DNA of 33,406 bases from Akkermansiaceae bacterium (GCA_903837825.1 CAILVZ010000375.1:1-33406); one strand, 5' to 3'. Positions 16,747-25,886 are shown, counted from the first letter of the stretch. Notes: generated from the letters alone by a model not told the origin. A program made the numbers and translations.

Positions 16747-16854
16747 ATGAAACTTATCATTCTTTCCATCGCGGCAGCCGTTCTTGCCGCCTCCTGCTGC
16801 CCAAATGCCGCCCCTGCATCACCGAAGAGCACTTACGTAACTCCCTCAAAATAA
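16747..16854 (+). CDS. Tiny lipoprotein-like peptide A (35 aa)
   Basis: Short gene of 35 residues. The N-terminus MKLIILSIAAAVLAASCC is a compact signal peptide ending in a lipobox-like AAS-C, followed by a polar Ala/Pro/Ser tail that ends STYVTPSK. If lipidated, the mature part would be about 18 residues. The signal-Cys segment and the VTP-S/T-K ending are shared with the next gene, which suggests a tandem duplication. The frame is open upstream to 16570, but those residues are not protein-like and the signal peptide starts cleanly at this ATG. It is divergent from the DUF1844 gene. Function unknown; it resembles small entericidin-like lipoproteins in design only, not recognisably in sequence. 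Confidence 0.55.
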   Translation: MKLIILSIAAAVLAASCCPNAAPASPKSTYVTPSK

Positions 16855-16912
16855 GTTGATCCGACTTTTCTTCTCCTTGAAACTTGATCCAAAACTCATA
16901 ATCCCACTCAAC

Positions 16913-17083
16913 ATGACACGCACACTCAGCCTCCTCCTCGCTTCCGCTTTCGCACTCCTTGCAGCCTCATGCTGCTGCACCAGTGATAGCAAACCACCTC
17001 GCTTGCACCGTCTCCCTTGGTTCCATGAAATCAAAGAGGCTCCAGCTCCAGAGGCTGAAGTGCAAGTCACTCCTACAAAGTGA
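16913..17083 (+). CDS. Tiny lipoprotein-like peptide B (56 aa)
   Basis: Short gene of 56 residues. MTRTLSLLLASAFALLAAS is a signal peptide ending in front of CCC, then a polar, proline-containing tail (HRLPWFHEIKEAPAPEAEV) ending VTPTK. It lies 58 bases after peptide A. The two share the DNA stretch CTTGC-GCCTC-TGCTGC (16783-16800 and 16958-16975, differing at two bases) and the C-terminal VTP-S/T-K, so they are probably paralogues. Three adjacent cysteines are odd for a simple lipoprotein and could also bind metal or form disulphides. Function unknown. Start chosen at the ATG that begins the signal peptide, not the earlier ATG at 16856. Confidence 0.6.
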   Translation: MTRTLSLLLASAFALLAASCCCTSDSKPPRLHRLPWFHEIKEAPAPEAEVQVTPTK

Positions 17084-17225
17084 CTTATACTCTTTTAGCT
17101 CTTCGTTTTCAGCCTCATGATGTGTCCTTCCGGCTCTCGGATGGCCTCTCACTTGTTTCCCACATTTTACCCTTCCCGGGACCCACTTTTCGAGTGACGG
17201 GAATGGTTTAATTCACTCAAGCGTC

Positions 17226-17447
17226 ATGAAAAAGCCCGATCTGAGCACCGAAAAAATTCGTTATACCAGTAGTCTTCGTCACTACCATCGCTCGGGTGCC
17301 GACTCCAGACGGTCATGGGATGAGTGGGTCGATGGTCCACGGGCATCAGTGCGCAAACCCTCGAATGTTCTTAAAATTACGGCGATCACGCTCGGCGTGA
17401 TTGTACTTTTAGTCATCATTGGGGGACTCATCAACGAACTTCGCTGA
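17226..17447 (+). CDS. Small single-helix membrane protein (73 aa)
   Basis: I do not recognise this 73-residue product. It has a charged N-terminal half rich in Arg, Ser and Asp (SLRHYHRSGADSRRSWDEWV) and one hydrophobic helix near the C-terminus (about 49-69: LKITAITLGVIVLLVIIGGL) ending in a short INELR tail. Its topology could be tail-anchored with the polar half in the cytoplasm. It lies between the tiny lipoprotein pair and leuC, 142 bases after the former and 117 before the latter, so it is probably transcribed alone. The reading frame, the Met-Lys-Lys start and the helix make it a credible gene; function is unknown. Confidence 0.6.
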   Translation: MKKPDLSTEKIRYTSSLRHYHRSGADSRRSWDEWVDGPRASVRKPSNVLKITAITLGVIVLLVIIGGLINELR

Positions 17448-17496
17448 TCTCAGAAGTCGTTTTTGCACTCTTTCTCGGCAGAATTTGCATGTGCCT

Positions 17497-17502
17497 TTGA
17501 CA
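17497..17502 (+). promoter_or_regulatory. leuC: Possible -35 box upstream of leuC
   Basis: A perfect TTGACA lies 62 bases before the leuC start. No good -10 hexamer is found 16-18 bases downstream (the sequence there is G/C/T-rich, near CAGGTT), so this is only a weak promoter candidate. I see no leucine-rich leader peptide or attenuator. Confidence 0.2.
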
Positions 17503-17564
17503 TTCTGGTCCTAGATGGGCAGGTTTTTTCCCCGCTACCATAACCAAAGCGCATCATTCACATC

Positions 17565-18989
17565 ATGGGAAAAAGCCTCTTTCAAAAAGTCTGGGACGCT
17601 CACACCGTCGGCACCATCGCTGATGGTCGCAAACAACTCTTCATCGGCACCCACCTGATTCACGAGGTAACCTCTCCTCAGGCATTCGGGATGCTCCGTG
17701 ACCTCGGCTTGAAGGTGAAGTTCCCTCAGCGCACGTTCGCCACGGTGGACCACATCGTACCGACGATCAACCAAGACGCCCCGCAAGATCCGCTTGCGGC
17801 AGAGATGATGCAAGCGCTCCGCGCAAATGCAGACGACTTTGGCGTCACCTATTTTGACCTCAGCTCGGGAAAACAAGGGATTGTCCACGTCGTCGGCCCT
17901 GAGCAAGGAATCACCCAGCCAGGGACAACCATCGCATGCGGAGATTCACACACCGCTACGCATGGGGCCTTCGGTGCAATCGCCTTCGGCATCGGTACCA
18001 CGCAAGTGCGCGATGTTCTTGCAACCCAGACACTCGCGCTCGAGGAACTCAAAGTCCGCCGCATCGAAGTCAACGGCGACCTCCGCCCAGGCGTTTATGC
18101 CAAGGACGTCATTCTCCATATCATCCGTCTGCTTGGTGCCAAGGGTGGCATCGGCTACGCCTACGAATACGCTGGCGAGGTCTTTGATCGCATGTCGATG
18201 GAAGAACGGATGACCGTTTGCAACATGTCCATCGAGGGAGGTGCCCGCTGTGGATACGTCAACCCAGACGCCAAGACGGTTGCCTACCTTCATGGCCGCC
18301 CATACGTGGACATGACCGACTTCAGCGCGACTGCTGCTCGCTGGCTTTCATTCGCATCCGATTCCGATGCGCACTACGATGACGTGGTTTCCATCAACGC
18401 CGCAGACATCGAGCCAACCGTGACTTGGGGTATCTCGCCCGATCACGGGATCTTCATCTCGGAGAGCATCCCAGATCCTGCGACCGCCTCCACGCCACTT
18501 GAGAAAGCCTCGATCGAGGAAGCGCTGGCCTACATGAAACTTGATGCCGGCGCCCCGATCAAGGGTGTCAAAATCGACGTCGCCTTCATTGGCTCCTGCA
18601 CCAATGGGCGCATCTCCGACTTTCGTGAGGTTGCGAAATTCATCCAAGGCCACCACGTCGCACCTGGGGTCCAGGCCCTCGTGGTTCCAGGCTCACAAAT
18701 CGTCGCGATCCAGTGCGAACAAGAAGGACTCCCAGAGATCTTCCGCGCTGCAGGATTTGAATGGCGGGGAGCAGGCTGCTCGATGTGCCTCGCGATGAAC
18801 CCAGACAAACTCGTCGGCGACCAGCTCTGCGCATCATCTTCTAACCGAAACTTCAAGGGTCGCCAGGGTTCCTCCACGGGCAGGACGATCCTGATGTCTC
18901 CTGTGATGGTCGCCGCTGCAGCGATCAAGGGCTCGGTCACCGATGCTCGTGAGCTTTTTGACCTCACCACTCCTGCGTCGATCGCTTGA
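17565..18989 (+). CDS. leuC: 3-isopropylmalate dehydratase large subunit
   Basis: Large subunit of isopropylmalate isomerase, an aconitase-family [4Fe-4S] enzyme that converts 2-isopropylmalate to 3-isopropylmalate in leucine synthesis. The 474 residues are full length. Signatures are [20 protein letters not shown] at the start, [39 protein letters not shown], and the three cluster cysteines in [12 protein letters not shown] and [11 protein letters not shown], then [13 protein letters not shown]. It is the LeuC type rather than aconitase or homoaconitase, judging by length and the paired leuD. leuD follows after 42 bases, so the two are almost certainly one operon. Confidence 0.97.
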   Translation: MGKSLFQKVWDAHTVGTIADGRKQLFIGTHLIHEVTSPQAFGMLRDLGLKVKFPQRTFATVDHIVPTINQDAPQDPLAAEMMQALRANADDFGVTYFDLSSGKQGIVHVVGPEQGITQPGTTIACGDSHTATHGAFGAIAFGIGTTQVRDVLATQTLALEELKVRRIEVNGDLRPGVYAKDVILHIIRLLGAKGGIGYAYEYAGEVFDRMSMEERMTVCNMSIEGGARCGYVNPDAKTVAYLHGRPYVDMTDFSATAARWLSFASDSDAHYDDVVSINAADIEPTVTWGISPDHGIFISESIPDPATASTPLEKASIEEALAYMKLDAGAPIKGVKIDVAFIGSCTNGRISDFREVAKFIQGHHVAPGVQALVVPGSQIVAIQCEQEGLPEIFRAAGFEWRGAGCSMCLAMNPDKLVGDQLCASSSNRNFKGRQGSSTGRTILMSPVMVAAAAIKGSVTDARELFDLTTPASIA

Positions 18990-19031
18990 ACACGATCGTT
19001 CTGATTCTAACATTTTCTAATCCTTTTTACT

Positions 19032-19631
19032 ATGGCACTTGATCCCGTTCCTTCCGTTTTCGGTAGCGCTGTTTTCATTCCTGGCGCAGACATTGACACT
19101 GACCGCATCATCCCGGCTCGTTTCATGAAATGCGTCACCTTCGACGGACTCGGTGAGTTTGCATTTTACGATGTGCGCTTCGATGAACATGGTGCCAAAA
19201 CCAACCACCCACTCAACGACCCGCGCTTCGCCAATGCCTCAGTCCTCGTCGCTGGCGTGAACTTCGGCTGTGGGTCGTCACGCGAACATGCTCCTCAATC
19301 TCTCCGCAAATACGGTTTCAATGGCGTCATTGCCGAGTCGTTTGCCGAGATTTTCTACGGGAACTCGACCACCCTCGCCATGCCTTGCGTGATCGCCAGC
19401 GCTTCCGACGTGGCTACGCTACGCGACGCAATCGAGGCAGATCCTGACACGGTGGTCACCATCGACGTGCAAGCACTCCGCGTTCGCACTTCGGGTGGCC
19501 TAGATCTTCCTGTCACGATGCCCGACTCGGCACGGGAGGCATTGCTCTCGGGTCGTTGGGATCCCATCCAAGAGTTGCTCGATAACGACGCATCGATTGA
19601 TGCGAAAGCCGTCGAGCTCGGCTACGTTTGA
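19032..19631 (+). CDS. leuD: 3-isopropylmalate dehydratase small subunit
   Basis: Small (swivel-domain) subunit that completes the isopropylmalate isomerase with LeuC. The 199 residues show PGADIDTDRIIPARFMK near the N-terminus, the conserved VAGVNFGCGSSREHAPQSLR and NGVIAESFAEIFYGNS. Length fits the bacterial LeuD of about 200 residues. It follows leuC after a 42-base AT-rich spacer carrying TCTAAC and TCTAAT; there is no Shine-Dalgarno site before the ATG. Confidence 0.97.
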   Translation: MALDPVPSVFGSAVFIPGADIDTDRIIPARFMKCVTFDGLGEFAFYDVRFDEHGAKTNHPLNDPRFANASVLVAGVNFGCGSSREHAPQSLRKYGFNGVIAESFAEIFYGNSTTLAMPCVIASASDVATLRDAIEADPDTVVTIDVQALRVRTSGGLDLPVTMPDSAREALLSGRWDPIQELLDNDASIDAKAVELGYV

Positions 19632-19640
19632 GATTCTAAC

Positions 19641-19659
19641 AGCCTGCGTGAGACGGGCT
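19641..19659 (+). terminator. Weak hairpin after leuD
   Basis: AGCC and GGCT, with an inner CGT/ACG pair, can form a seven-base-pair stem with a two-base bulge and a GAG loop, ten bases after the leuD stop and in the spacer shared with the convergent YHYH gene. The U-tract is poor (TTTG). It may act as a weak or bidirectional terminator. Confidence 0.25.
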
Positions 19660-19696
19660 TTGGAAACGAGTTGCTGACCTCAACCACTTGCCACCA

Positions 19697-20959
19697 TCAC
19701 GGCTCACTGGGCGGGCCATCTTCATTAGGCATTCCCGGGCGACCGCCTGATGGCGATGATCCACGAAACTCTTCGGCCGTAAGCTTGCCGTCATGGTTTT
19801 TATCCAAGGCTTTGAGAGCCTCGGCAGCCTTGCCCAATTCTACAGCGTCGATGACCCCGTCATGATTGGCATCCAATGCGCCAATGATCGGCATGCGTGG
19901 CAACCCTCCGCCCGCTGATGGCGATGAGGCAGATGGGCGCTTGTTCGGCTCCGAGTTGGGGCCATCTTTTAAGATCCCCCGGGGCGAGTTGCCTGCGGGC
20001 GCCTGACGTTGGGAATTGCCACCAGGACCTCCGCCAGGTGGGCGATCTCCTTTGTTGAAGCTGACATCTGGTTCACCCCGCCACATCCGCGGCACAAATG
20101 GGAACTCAGCGCTGATGCAGTAATAATAGGTGCCCTCGGGAAACTCCGGCGTGATGCCAAAACGTCCATTGCACTCATCAAGGTCGCCGCTGTCTTTGAC
20201 AAATTCAAAATCCTGAGTGAAGCGTCCATCATAATTTCCGCCAGGCCCATTTTCTTCAGCCGGCCGAGCACCCTTTTTCAGCTGATAGCTCGACTTCATC
20301 TTGCGCAATGGACTCTTCGCGTCCTTGGCTACCGAATGCGCTTGAGCAGTGTATACAGGAAATCCGTCAGCGGCCCACGCAACTAACACCATCTTTGTTT
20401 CGTCCCCACCGAGCAATTTGACCAACCCATTTGGCAAAGCATGATAGTGATAAGATCCATTCGGCTGCACGTGAGCGTTGTGTTCATCGAGTCCGAGATT
20501 GAGAAAGCCCGTGCCCGCCTCATAGCGCCAACCAGAGCGCATGTCGTTATTCCATGACTCGGCCGTACCGGGTTCGAATGGCACCCCATTCACCGCGATG
20601 CCCCACCAGTACCCACCCCGCTGCACTGGAGTCTTCGATTCTTTCGGGTGCAGTGGCACGCGGAGTTTGTAACTCTGGGGTTTGATGGTGTTCGGATTAC
20701 CCCGCCGAGGAAACGTCCCAGGCTGGTGGTCTGGAAGTCCGTTGGACTGAACGATGCGAAATGCCCCATCCACCACGATGCTCACAGAAGCATTGGTTGA
20801 TGCACCTGGCGAACCGGCCAATGCCACGGAAACCAGCTGAGGCTCCGCGGAGCCTGTGGACTCGCCTTCATGGCCTGGATGAGCAACGGCAGCACCCGCC
20901 ATCAAGAGCGAGAACGAGATCCAAAGGTTTCCTGTCATAAAGGTTGGCAGATTTTTCAT
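19697..20959 (-). CDS. Secreted YHYH-domain protein with EF-hand calcium sites
   Basis: Exported protein of 420 residues from Met at 20959. An N-terminal signal peptide ends near GAAVAHPGHEG. The middle (about 75-320) is a YHYH domain: GYWWGIAVNGVPFEPGTAE, HNAHVQPNGSYHYHALP with the name-giving motif, WAADGFPVYTAQ, DECNGRFGITPEFPEGTYYY. A Gly/Pro-rich linker leads to two EF-hand-like loops, DANHDGVIDAVEL and DKNHDGKLTAEEF, and a proline-rich tail. YHYH proteins are common in planctomycetes, verrucomicrobia and marine bacteria and their role is unknown. The earlier in-frame ATG (21013) would add 18 residues before the signal peptide. The gene lies 111 bases after speA on the same strand and converges with leuD. 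Confidence 0.88.
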   Translation of the reverse strand: MKNLPTFMTGNLWISFSLLMAGAAVAHPGHEGESTGSAEPQLVSVALAGSPGASTNASVSIVVDGAFRIVQSNGLPDHQPGTFPRRGNPNTIKPQSYKLRVPLHPKESKTPVQRGGYWWGIAVNGVPFEPGTAESWNNDMRSGWRYEAGTGFLNLGLDEHNAHVQPNGSYHYHALPNGLVKLLGGDETKMVLVAWAADGFPVYTAQAHSVAKDAKSPLRKMKSSYQLKKGARPAEENGPGGNYDGRFTQDFEFVKDSGDLDECNGRFGITPEFPEGTYYYCISAEFPFVPRMWRGEPDVSFNKGDRPPGGGPGGNSQRQAPAGNSPRGILKDGPNSEPNKRPSASSPSAGGGLPRMPIIGALDANHDGVIDAVELGKAAEALKALDKNHDGKLTAEEFRGSSPSGGRPGMPNEDGPPSEP

Positions 20960-21070
20960 AAAGGTCGCTTCCATCATCAACCTTCGGATTCTCAAATGGT
21001 TTCGCACAATCATCAGAAATTCTAACTTGCTGCGTCATGCCGAAGCACCAAATTCCTAACCCGAGAACCT

Positions 21071-23020
21071 CTAACTTTCGAAATAGGTGTAACCCGCAAG
21101 ACCTTCACGGAACAGGTCCAGAATCTCACGCCGCTCCTTGGGTGAGATCCGGCCCTCCGTAACAGCCTTCTCGGCAAAGTTGCGGAAGCGCGTCACCAGT
21201 TCCTTCGGATCAAACTCAACATAACTCAAAACGTCGGCGACGGTGTCACCCTCGACCTCATGAGTGTAAACAGGTTTGCCTTTTTCCAAATGGACGCCAA
21301 CCACATTGGTGTCGCCTAACAGATTGTGGAGGTCGCCCAAGGTTTCCTGATAGGCTCCCACGAGGAAAACCGCGAGGTAATATGGTTCACCCGGCTTGAA
21401 GTCATGAAGTGGCAGAATTTTGGCAACATCCTCTTTATCGATGAAGCGGTCGATCTTTCCATCGCAATCACAAGTGATGTCAGCCAGCACCGCGCGATTG
21501 CGAGGCTTCTCATCAAGCCGATGAATCGGCATCACTGGGAAGACCTGATCAATCGCCCAAGAGTCAGGCAAGGACTGGAATAGACTGAAGTTGCCGTAGT
21601 AAAAGTCGACGAGAGTTGAGGAAAGCTCACGCAGATCTTCTGGGATATCATCGAGCTCGGCAATGAGGTTAGAAATACGGGTGACGATGTGCCAGAACCA
21701 TGCCTCAGCTAGACCGCGTTCGCGCAGGGTTGCGGAACCATAGAAAAACTGAGCTCGCATCTGATCACGATAATAAACCGCATCGTTAAAACACTCCTGA
21801 AGGTTTTTCTTATGAATCACCTTATTCACCTCGATGATATTCATGAGGTTTTGCGGAGCGTTTTCTGGAATCGCGGGGGCGACTTCACTGTTTTGTGCGC
21901 TGGTGACGTCGAGGATATTAAACACCAACACCGAATAGTAAGCCACCACCGCACGGCCTGACTCAGAAATCAAATTGGGATGCGTCACGCCTGCCTTATC
22001 ACAAATCTGTGAGACCACCTCAACGATGTCCGTGCAGTATTCTGCAACCGAATAATTGCAAGACGAATGGAAGTTCGTGTGTGAGCCATCATAATCCACC
22101 GCCATTCCACCACCAATATCGAGTACGCCCATTGGCGCGCCTTCTTTTACCAGATCGCAATACATGCGAACGGCCTCAGTGGCACCTTCACGGATCGCTG
22201 CAATGTTAGGAATCTGCGACCCTTGATGGTAGTGCAGCATCTTCAGGCAACCGATATAGCCAGACTCTTTGAGGTGATCCACCACATCAATGACTTGCGA
22301 TGCGTTGAGTCCAAAGACCGACTTGTCCCCCGCGCTATCCTGCCAGTGACCCGAGCCTTTGGTAGAAAGGCGGACACGAACACCGAGATTCGGAAGCACT
22401 CCAATTTTTCTTGAACGCTCGAGGATCAGGCCCAATTCGCTAGGCATTTCTAACACGAGCATGATGCGAAGGCCCATCTTTTGAGCGTGAAGCGCAAGGT
22501 CAATGAACTCTTCATCCTTGTATCCATTGCAAATCAGGTATGCCTCTGGATCGTGCATGTGCGCAAGTGCGGCGATGAGCTCCGGCTTGGACCCTGCTTC
22601 TAGTCCGTAATGGTATCTCTTACCAAACTCGGCAATTTCCTCGATCACCTGGCGCTGCTGGTTTACCTTGATTGGATAAACCCCGCGGTATTCGCCACGA
22701 TATTTTGATTCTACAATCGCCTTTTGGAATGACTCATTGATCTCAGCAATCCGAGAGTGCAGAAGATCCCTAAAACGTAACAGGACTGGCAAGTGAGTGC
22801 CTCGGTCGCGAAGCCCGTCGATCACGTCAAAGAGCGAGACCTCCGCCTGAGCCTTATCATCTTCAAGCCTCACAGTGACATGGCCGCTTTTGTTAATGCC
22901 AAAGAAATTATGCCCCCAAGTCTTTACGCCGTATAAATCGGCAGATTTTTCAGTCGTCCATGCGTTTTCAGATTTACGCTTAGCGGGCTTGGGCGAGGCA
23001 GCGGTGGTTGGAGGTATCAT
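21071..23020 (-). CDS. speA: Biosynthetic arginine decarboxylase
   Basis: PLP-dependent fold-III decarboxylase that converts L-arginine to agmatine for putrescine and spermidine synthesis. The 649 residues match SpeA end to end: TEKSADLYGVKTWGHNFFGI near the N-terminus, PLP lysine Lys118 in GVYPIKVNQQRQVIEE, the YHYGLEAGSKPELIA block, LHYHQGSQIPN, DIGGGMAVDYDGS, ISESGRAVVAYYS and the active-site CDCDGKIDRF segment. It is the SpeA type, not the acid-inducible AdiA. The start is 21 bases after the stop of the large TPR gene on the same strand, close enough for one transcript; I see no promoter in that gap. Nothing obvious links polyamines to the upstream envelope genes. Confidence 0.96.
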   Translation of the reverse strand: MIPPTTAASPKPAKRKSENAWTTEKSADLYGVKTWGHNFFGINKSGHVTVRLEDDKAQAEVSLFDVIDGLRDRGTHLPVLLRFRDLLHSRIAEINESFQKAIVESKYRGEYRGVYPIKVNQQRQVIEEIAEFGKRYHYGLEAGSKPELIAALAHMHDPEAYLICNGYKDEEFIDLALHAQKMGLRIMLVLEMPSELGLILERSRKIGVLPNLGVRVRLSTKGSGHWQDSAGDKSVFGLNASQVIDVVDHLKESGYIGCLKMLHYHQGSQIPNIAAIREGATEAVRMYCDLVKEGAPMGVLDIGGGMAVDYDGSHTNFHSSCNYSVAEYCTDIVEVVSQICDKAGVTHPNLISESGRAVVAYYSVLVFNILDVTSAQNSEVAPAIPENAPQNLMNIIEVNKVIHKKNLQECFNDAVYYRDQMRAQFFYGSATLRERGLAEAWFWHIVTRISNLIAELDDIPEDLRELSSTLVDFYYGNFSLFQSLPDSWAIDQVFPVMPIHRLDEKPRNRAVLADITCDCDGKIDRFIDKEDVAKILPLHDFKPGEPYYLAVFLVGAYQETLGDLHNLLGDTNVVGVHLEKGKPVYTHEVEGDTVADVLSYVEFDPKELVTRFRNFAEKAVTEGRISPKERREILDLFREGLAGYTYFES

Positions 23021-23041
23021 GAAATGAAAGATAAGATGATG

Positions 23042-25423
23042 TTAGATTTTTGATTCGCCAGGTGGCTTCCAATCTGGGAATTCCTTTGCGAGCTTCTGAC
23101 GGTATTTTGTGGCTTCGGCTTGATCGGATTGTTGGTCAAGCACTTGAATCAGCTTCCAAAGTGCGAGTGGCTTGAGATCCTTGTCGTCATGGAATTCTAC
23201 CACGATTAGGTATTTCCCTGCGGCGGTCTTTAAGTCACCAGACTTGCGCTCTAGGTCACCTACTAAAATATTGAGCCCAGCACTTGTGTGACCTTGTGGG
23301 TGCAGCGCGAGCGCTTCGTTTGCAGCATTTTTAGCATCTTCAGGGCGCTTGAGTAAAAGAAGAGCACGGCCACGATCTAACAGCGCATCCGCTTTCCATC
23401 CTGGATTATCCTCGACCTCCAACACATGATCCGCCGCGAGTAGGGCGCCTTCCAAGTCCTCGATTTCGAGGCGAGATTTGGCGAGATATCTCCAGACCTC
23501 TTTAGGGGTCTCACGAGGCTCTTCAGGAGTGGAAACTAGAGCGAGTGTGTTGGCGGCAACTTTGTATTCACCCAAGTTGTAGGACTGCATCCCAGACCAC
23601 TGGATTGCTTGATTCGGAATGTCAGACTCGTAATTCCATTCGGTCGCAAGTTTGATTTCCTCGGAAAGTTTTTTCTGATCTTGTGATGCGAAGTAGCCGA
23701 GTGAAAGTAGAAGTCCCGCGTGTTTACGGTAGGCATCGGGCCGCAGCGTCCGCGCTTTCTCTAAATAAGAAATCGCATCTTTCGCGATGTTCGATTTCAC
23801 CATGCCCCAACCGATCCAATAATTGGCTTCCGCTTGAAGATTTTCTGTTAGGTTTTTCCCATGTCCCAGCAGCCCTTGATAGCGGACGATCATGTCGGGG
23901 ATGTTATTGGCCGTGCGCCGCAAGCGTGCAGACTCTAACCACGCAAACGAAGCGATATCATCTGGAATATTGGCAGCGGTGAGGCGGTCATAATCCGCAA
24001 TGGCCTTCGAAATTTCGGCAGTTTCGGCGTAGGCCTTAGCCCGTTTGGCGATGGCATTCGGCACCCTTGGATCGCTTGGATACTTCGTGATGAAATCATT
24101 GAGCGAACGAATGGTGCCTTGGGCATCGCCAGCTTCTGATAGACACCAGCCACGCTGATAGAGCAGGCCCGGACGGTTTTTTTCGCTAACTTTGTTGGCG
24201 TTGATCTCGTTATAGACGGCAGCAGCGGCGGCGATCTCCTTTTTGGCGAATAAGGACTCCGCCTTCATCATCAGAGCGGTGTGGATTCTCAGATCCTCTG
24301 GCCGTGACTTGCGATAAATCTGAAGAAAGGCATCCACTTGGTCCGGAAGATGCGGCCCTTTGAGGTCATAGAAGCAAAGGAGGCGGTAGTAGGATGCCTG
24401 AAAGGCCGTCTCCGATTCCGGCTTGAGGAGCTGCTCGACCTCGCGGAAACGCGGGATTGCCTCACTGGGCATCTTCAGCCGCATGAAAGCGCGCCCAGCG
24501 ATCATCAGACGATCCGCCTCTTTTTCACCTGATGCTTTGGTTTGGCTGCTCGCAAAAAGATCGATCACCTTGCGGTATTCTTTTTGGGTGAATAAGAGCC
24601 CCATGAGTGCGGTCTGCGCATCGGGTCTGAAATCTTCCATGCCATCCGTGTGGAGGATCAGCTGGAGGTATTTGTTGGCCAAGGTGGTCTGGCCGAGCTT
24701 CGTGGCAATCAGAGCTGCGCTCAGAGCAGCCTCGCCACAAATTTTAGGAGCATACGGACCGCCAGTCACTTCTTCGAAGCGTTTGAGTGCCTCTTCGCGT
24801 TTGCCTGATTTTAAGAGTATATTCCCAAGGGCCACCTTCGCCTGCGGGATGAAAATGCCACCTGCGGGATCCTCGATCACTTTGTTAAGTAACCCGATTG
24901 CTTCTCGGTCACGCCCAAGGAGGCGGTAACAATTTCCTGCGAGATAATTGCCACGTGGTCGTTCTTCTGGTTTCCCAGCGTTGGCCGCAAAGCGCTCGAA
25001 CATCGGAGCAGCGAAGGCATATTCGCCTTTATTATAGTAGTCCGCAGCAAGCGTGTAAGCGGCGGCGGCAGCCCATTTGCCTTTTACATACCGGTTCAAC
25101 AAGGTGCTGAAGCAACGCTTGCCGTCATCGATCTGGCCCGAGAGGTAATAGCTGTTGCCGAGATACCACCAGGCCATTTCAGCATTCGGATGATTTGGGA
25201 ATGCGGTCAGGTACTCGTTGAAGATCTGTACGGACTGCTGGAAGTATGCCATCCGCGTTTCGTAGGTCGTGCTGGCTTGAGCGGAGTCGTAGATGTTTTT
25301 CCCGCGGAGAAAAAAATCGTTCGCAGCGTCCGAGTTGAGCGCAGGATCGACCGCCACCGCCCTAGGGATCTGGCCGACCACTTGGCTGGAGAGGATCACG
25401 ACAATGGCGAGTGCGCGTTTCAC
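23042..25423 (-). CDS. Large periplasmic TPR-repeat protein
   Basis: About 793 residues from GTG at 25423, beginning with the signal-like stretch VKRALAIVVILSSQVVGQ (initiator read as Met), then almost entirely TPR-like helical pairs (for example AEMAWWYLGNSYYLSGQIDD, CYRLLGRDREAIGLLNKVI, RGRALLLLKRPEDAKNAANE). Such arrays are protein-protein scaffolds; I see no catalytic domain. The frame is open to an ATG at 25498, which overlaps exbD by 32 bases and puts 25 basic residues before the signal; either start is possible. It is last in the ExbB/ExbD/toroid group. By analogy with CpoB (YbgF) beside Tol-Pal it may be the periplasmic partner of the motor, but its length is several times that of CpoB. 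Confidence 0.82.
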   Translation of the reverse strand: MKRALAIVVILSSQVVGQIPRAVAVDPALNSDAANDFFLRGKNIYDSAQASTTYETRMAYFQQSVQIFNEYLTAFPNHPNAEMAWWYLGNSYYLSGQIDDGKRCFSTLLNRYVKGKWAAAAAYTLAADYYNKGEYAFAAPMFERFAANAGKPEERPRGNYLAGNCYRLLGRDREAIGLLNKVIEDPAGGIFIPQAKVALGNILLKSGKREEALKRFEEVTGGPYAPKICGEAALSAALIATKLGQTTLANKYLQLILHTDGMEDFRPDAQTALMGLLFTQKEYRKVIDLFASSQTKASGEKEADRLMIAGRAFMRLKMPSEAIPRFREVEQLLKPESETAFQASYYRLLCFYDLKGPHLPDQVDAFLQIYRKSRPEDLRIHTALMMKAESLFAKKEIAAAAAVYNEINANKVSEKNRPGLLYQRGWCLSEAGDAQGTIRSLNDFITKYPSDPRVPNAIAKRAKAYAETAEISKAIADYDRLTAANIPDDIASFAWLESARLRRTANNIPDMIVRYQGLLGHGKNLTENLQAEANYWIGWGMVKSNIAKDAISYLEKARTLRPDAYRKHAGLLLSLGYFASQDQKKLSEEIKLATEWNYESDIPNQAIQWSGMQSYNLGEYKVAANTLALVSTPEEPRETPKEVWRYLAKSRLEIEDLEGALLAADHVLEVEDNPGWKADALLDRGRALLLLKRPEDAKNAANEALALHPQGHTSAGLNILVGDLERKSGDLKTAAGKYLIVVEFHDDKDLKPLALWKLIQVLDQQSDQAEATKYRQKLAKEFPDWKPPGESKI

Positions 25424-25466
25424 GGTAGATGGAGCGTGATGCTTTTTGAAGCGTTTGCCAAGTGAA

Positions 25467-25886
25467 TCACTTCGTTGGAGTCGGGCGTTGGGTCGCAAAG
25501 GAGATATTCCAAATTCCAGCTTTTTGACAGGTGTCGATCACTTCGACGATGCGTTGGTAAGCCACTTCGCCATCGCCGCGAATCCGGACGGGTTGATTCT
25601 TGAACTGCTTGGCGATGTTCGAAAGCTTTTCAAGTAACTCTTTGCGATCCACGGCCAACCCCTCGACCCGAATCAATCCGTCTGCGAGCACGTTGATGAT
25701 GATTTCCCCGCGAACGCGTTCAGGCTCTGCCCCTTCTTGTGCCGTGGGCACCGAGACATTGAGCTCGGTTTCAGACCTGCTGAATTGCCAACTGATGATG
25801 AAGAAGCTCAACAACAAAAGCAGAATGTCGATCATCGGCGCCAGCTGAATGGCGATCGGTGGTGGCTGGCGACTTGAAAATTTCAT
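25467..25886 (-). CDS. ExbD/TolR-family protein (ExbD-1)
   Basis: 139-residue bitopic inner-membrane protein of the ExbD/TolR family, the peptidoglycan-side partner of a proton channel. A short cytoplasmic tail precedes one helix with the essential aspartate (QLAPMIDILLLLLSFF, Asp20). The periplasmic domain follows, with IIINVLADGLIRVEG and the C-terminal QRIVEVIDTCQKAGIWNISF pattern. It lies 12 bases after the second ExbB gene, so these two probably form one motor module. Compared with the other two ExbD proteins here it has the shortest linker and a cysteine in the C-terminal helix. Confidence 0.93.
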   Translation of the reverse strand: MKFSSRQPPPIAIQLAPMIDILLLLLSFFIISWQFSRSETELNVSVPTAQEGAEPERVRGEIIINVLADGLIRVEGLAVDRKELLEKLSNIAKQFKNQPVRIRGDGEVAYQRIVEVIDTCQKAGIWNISFATQRPTPTK

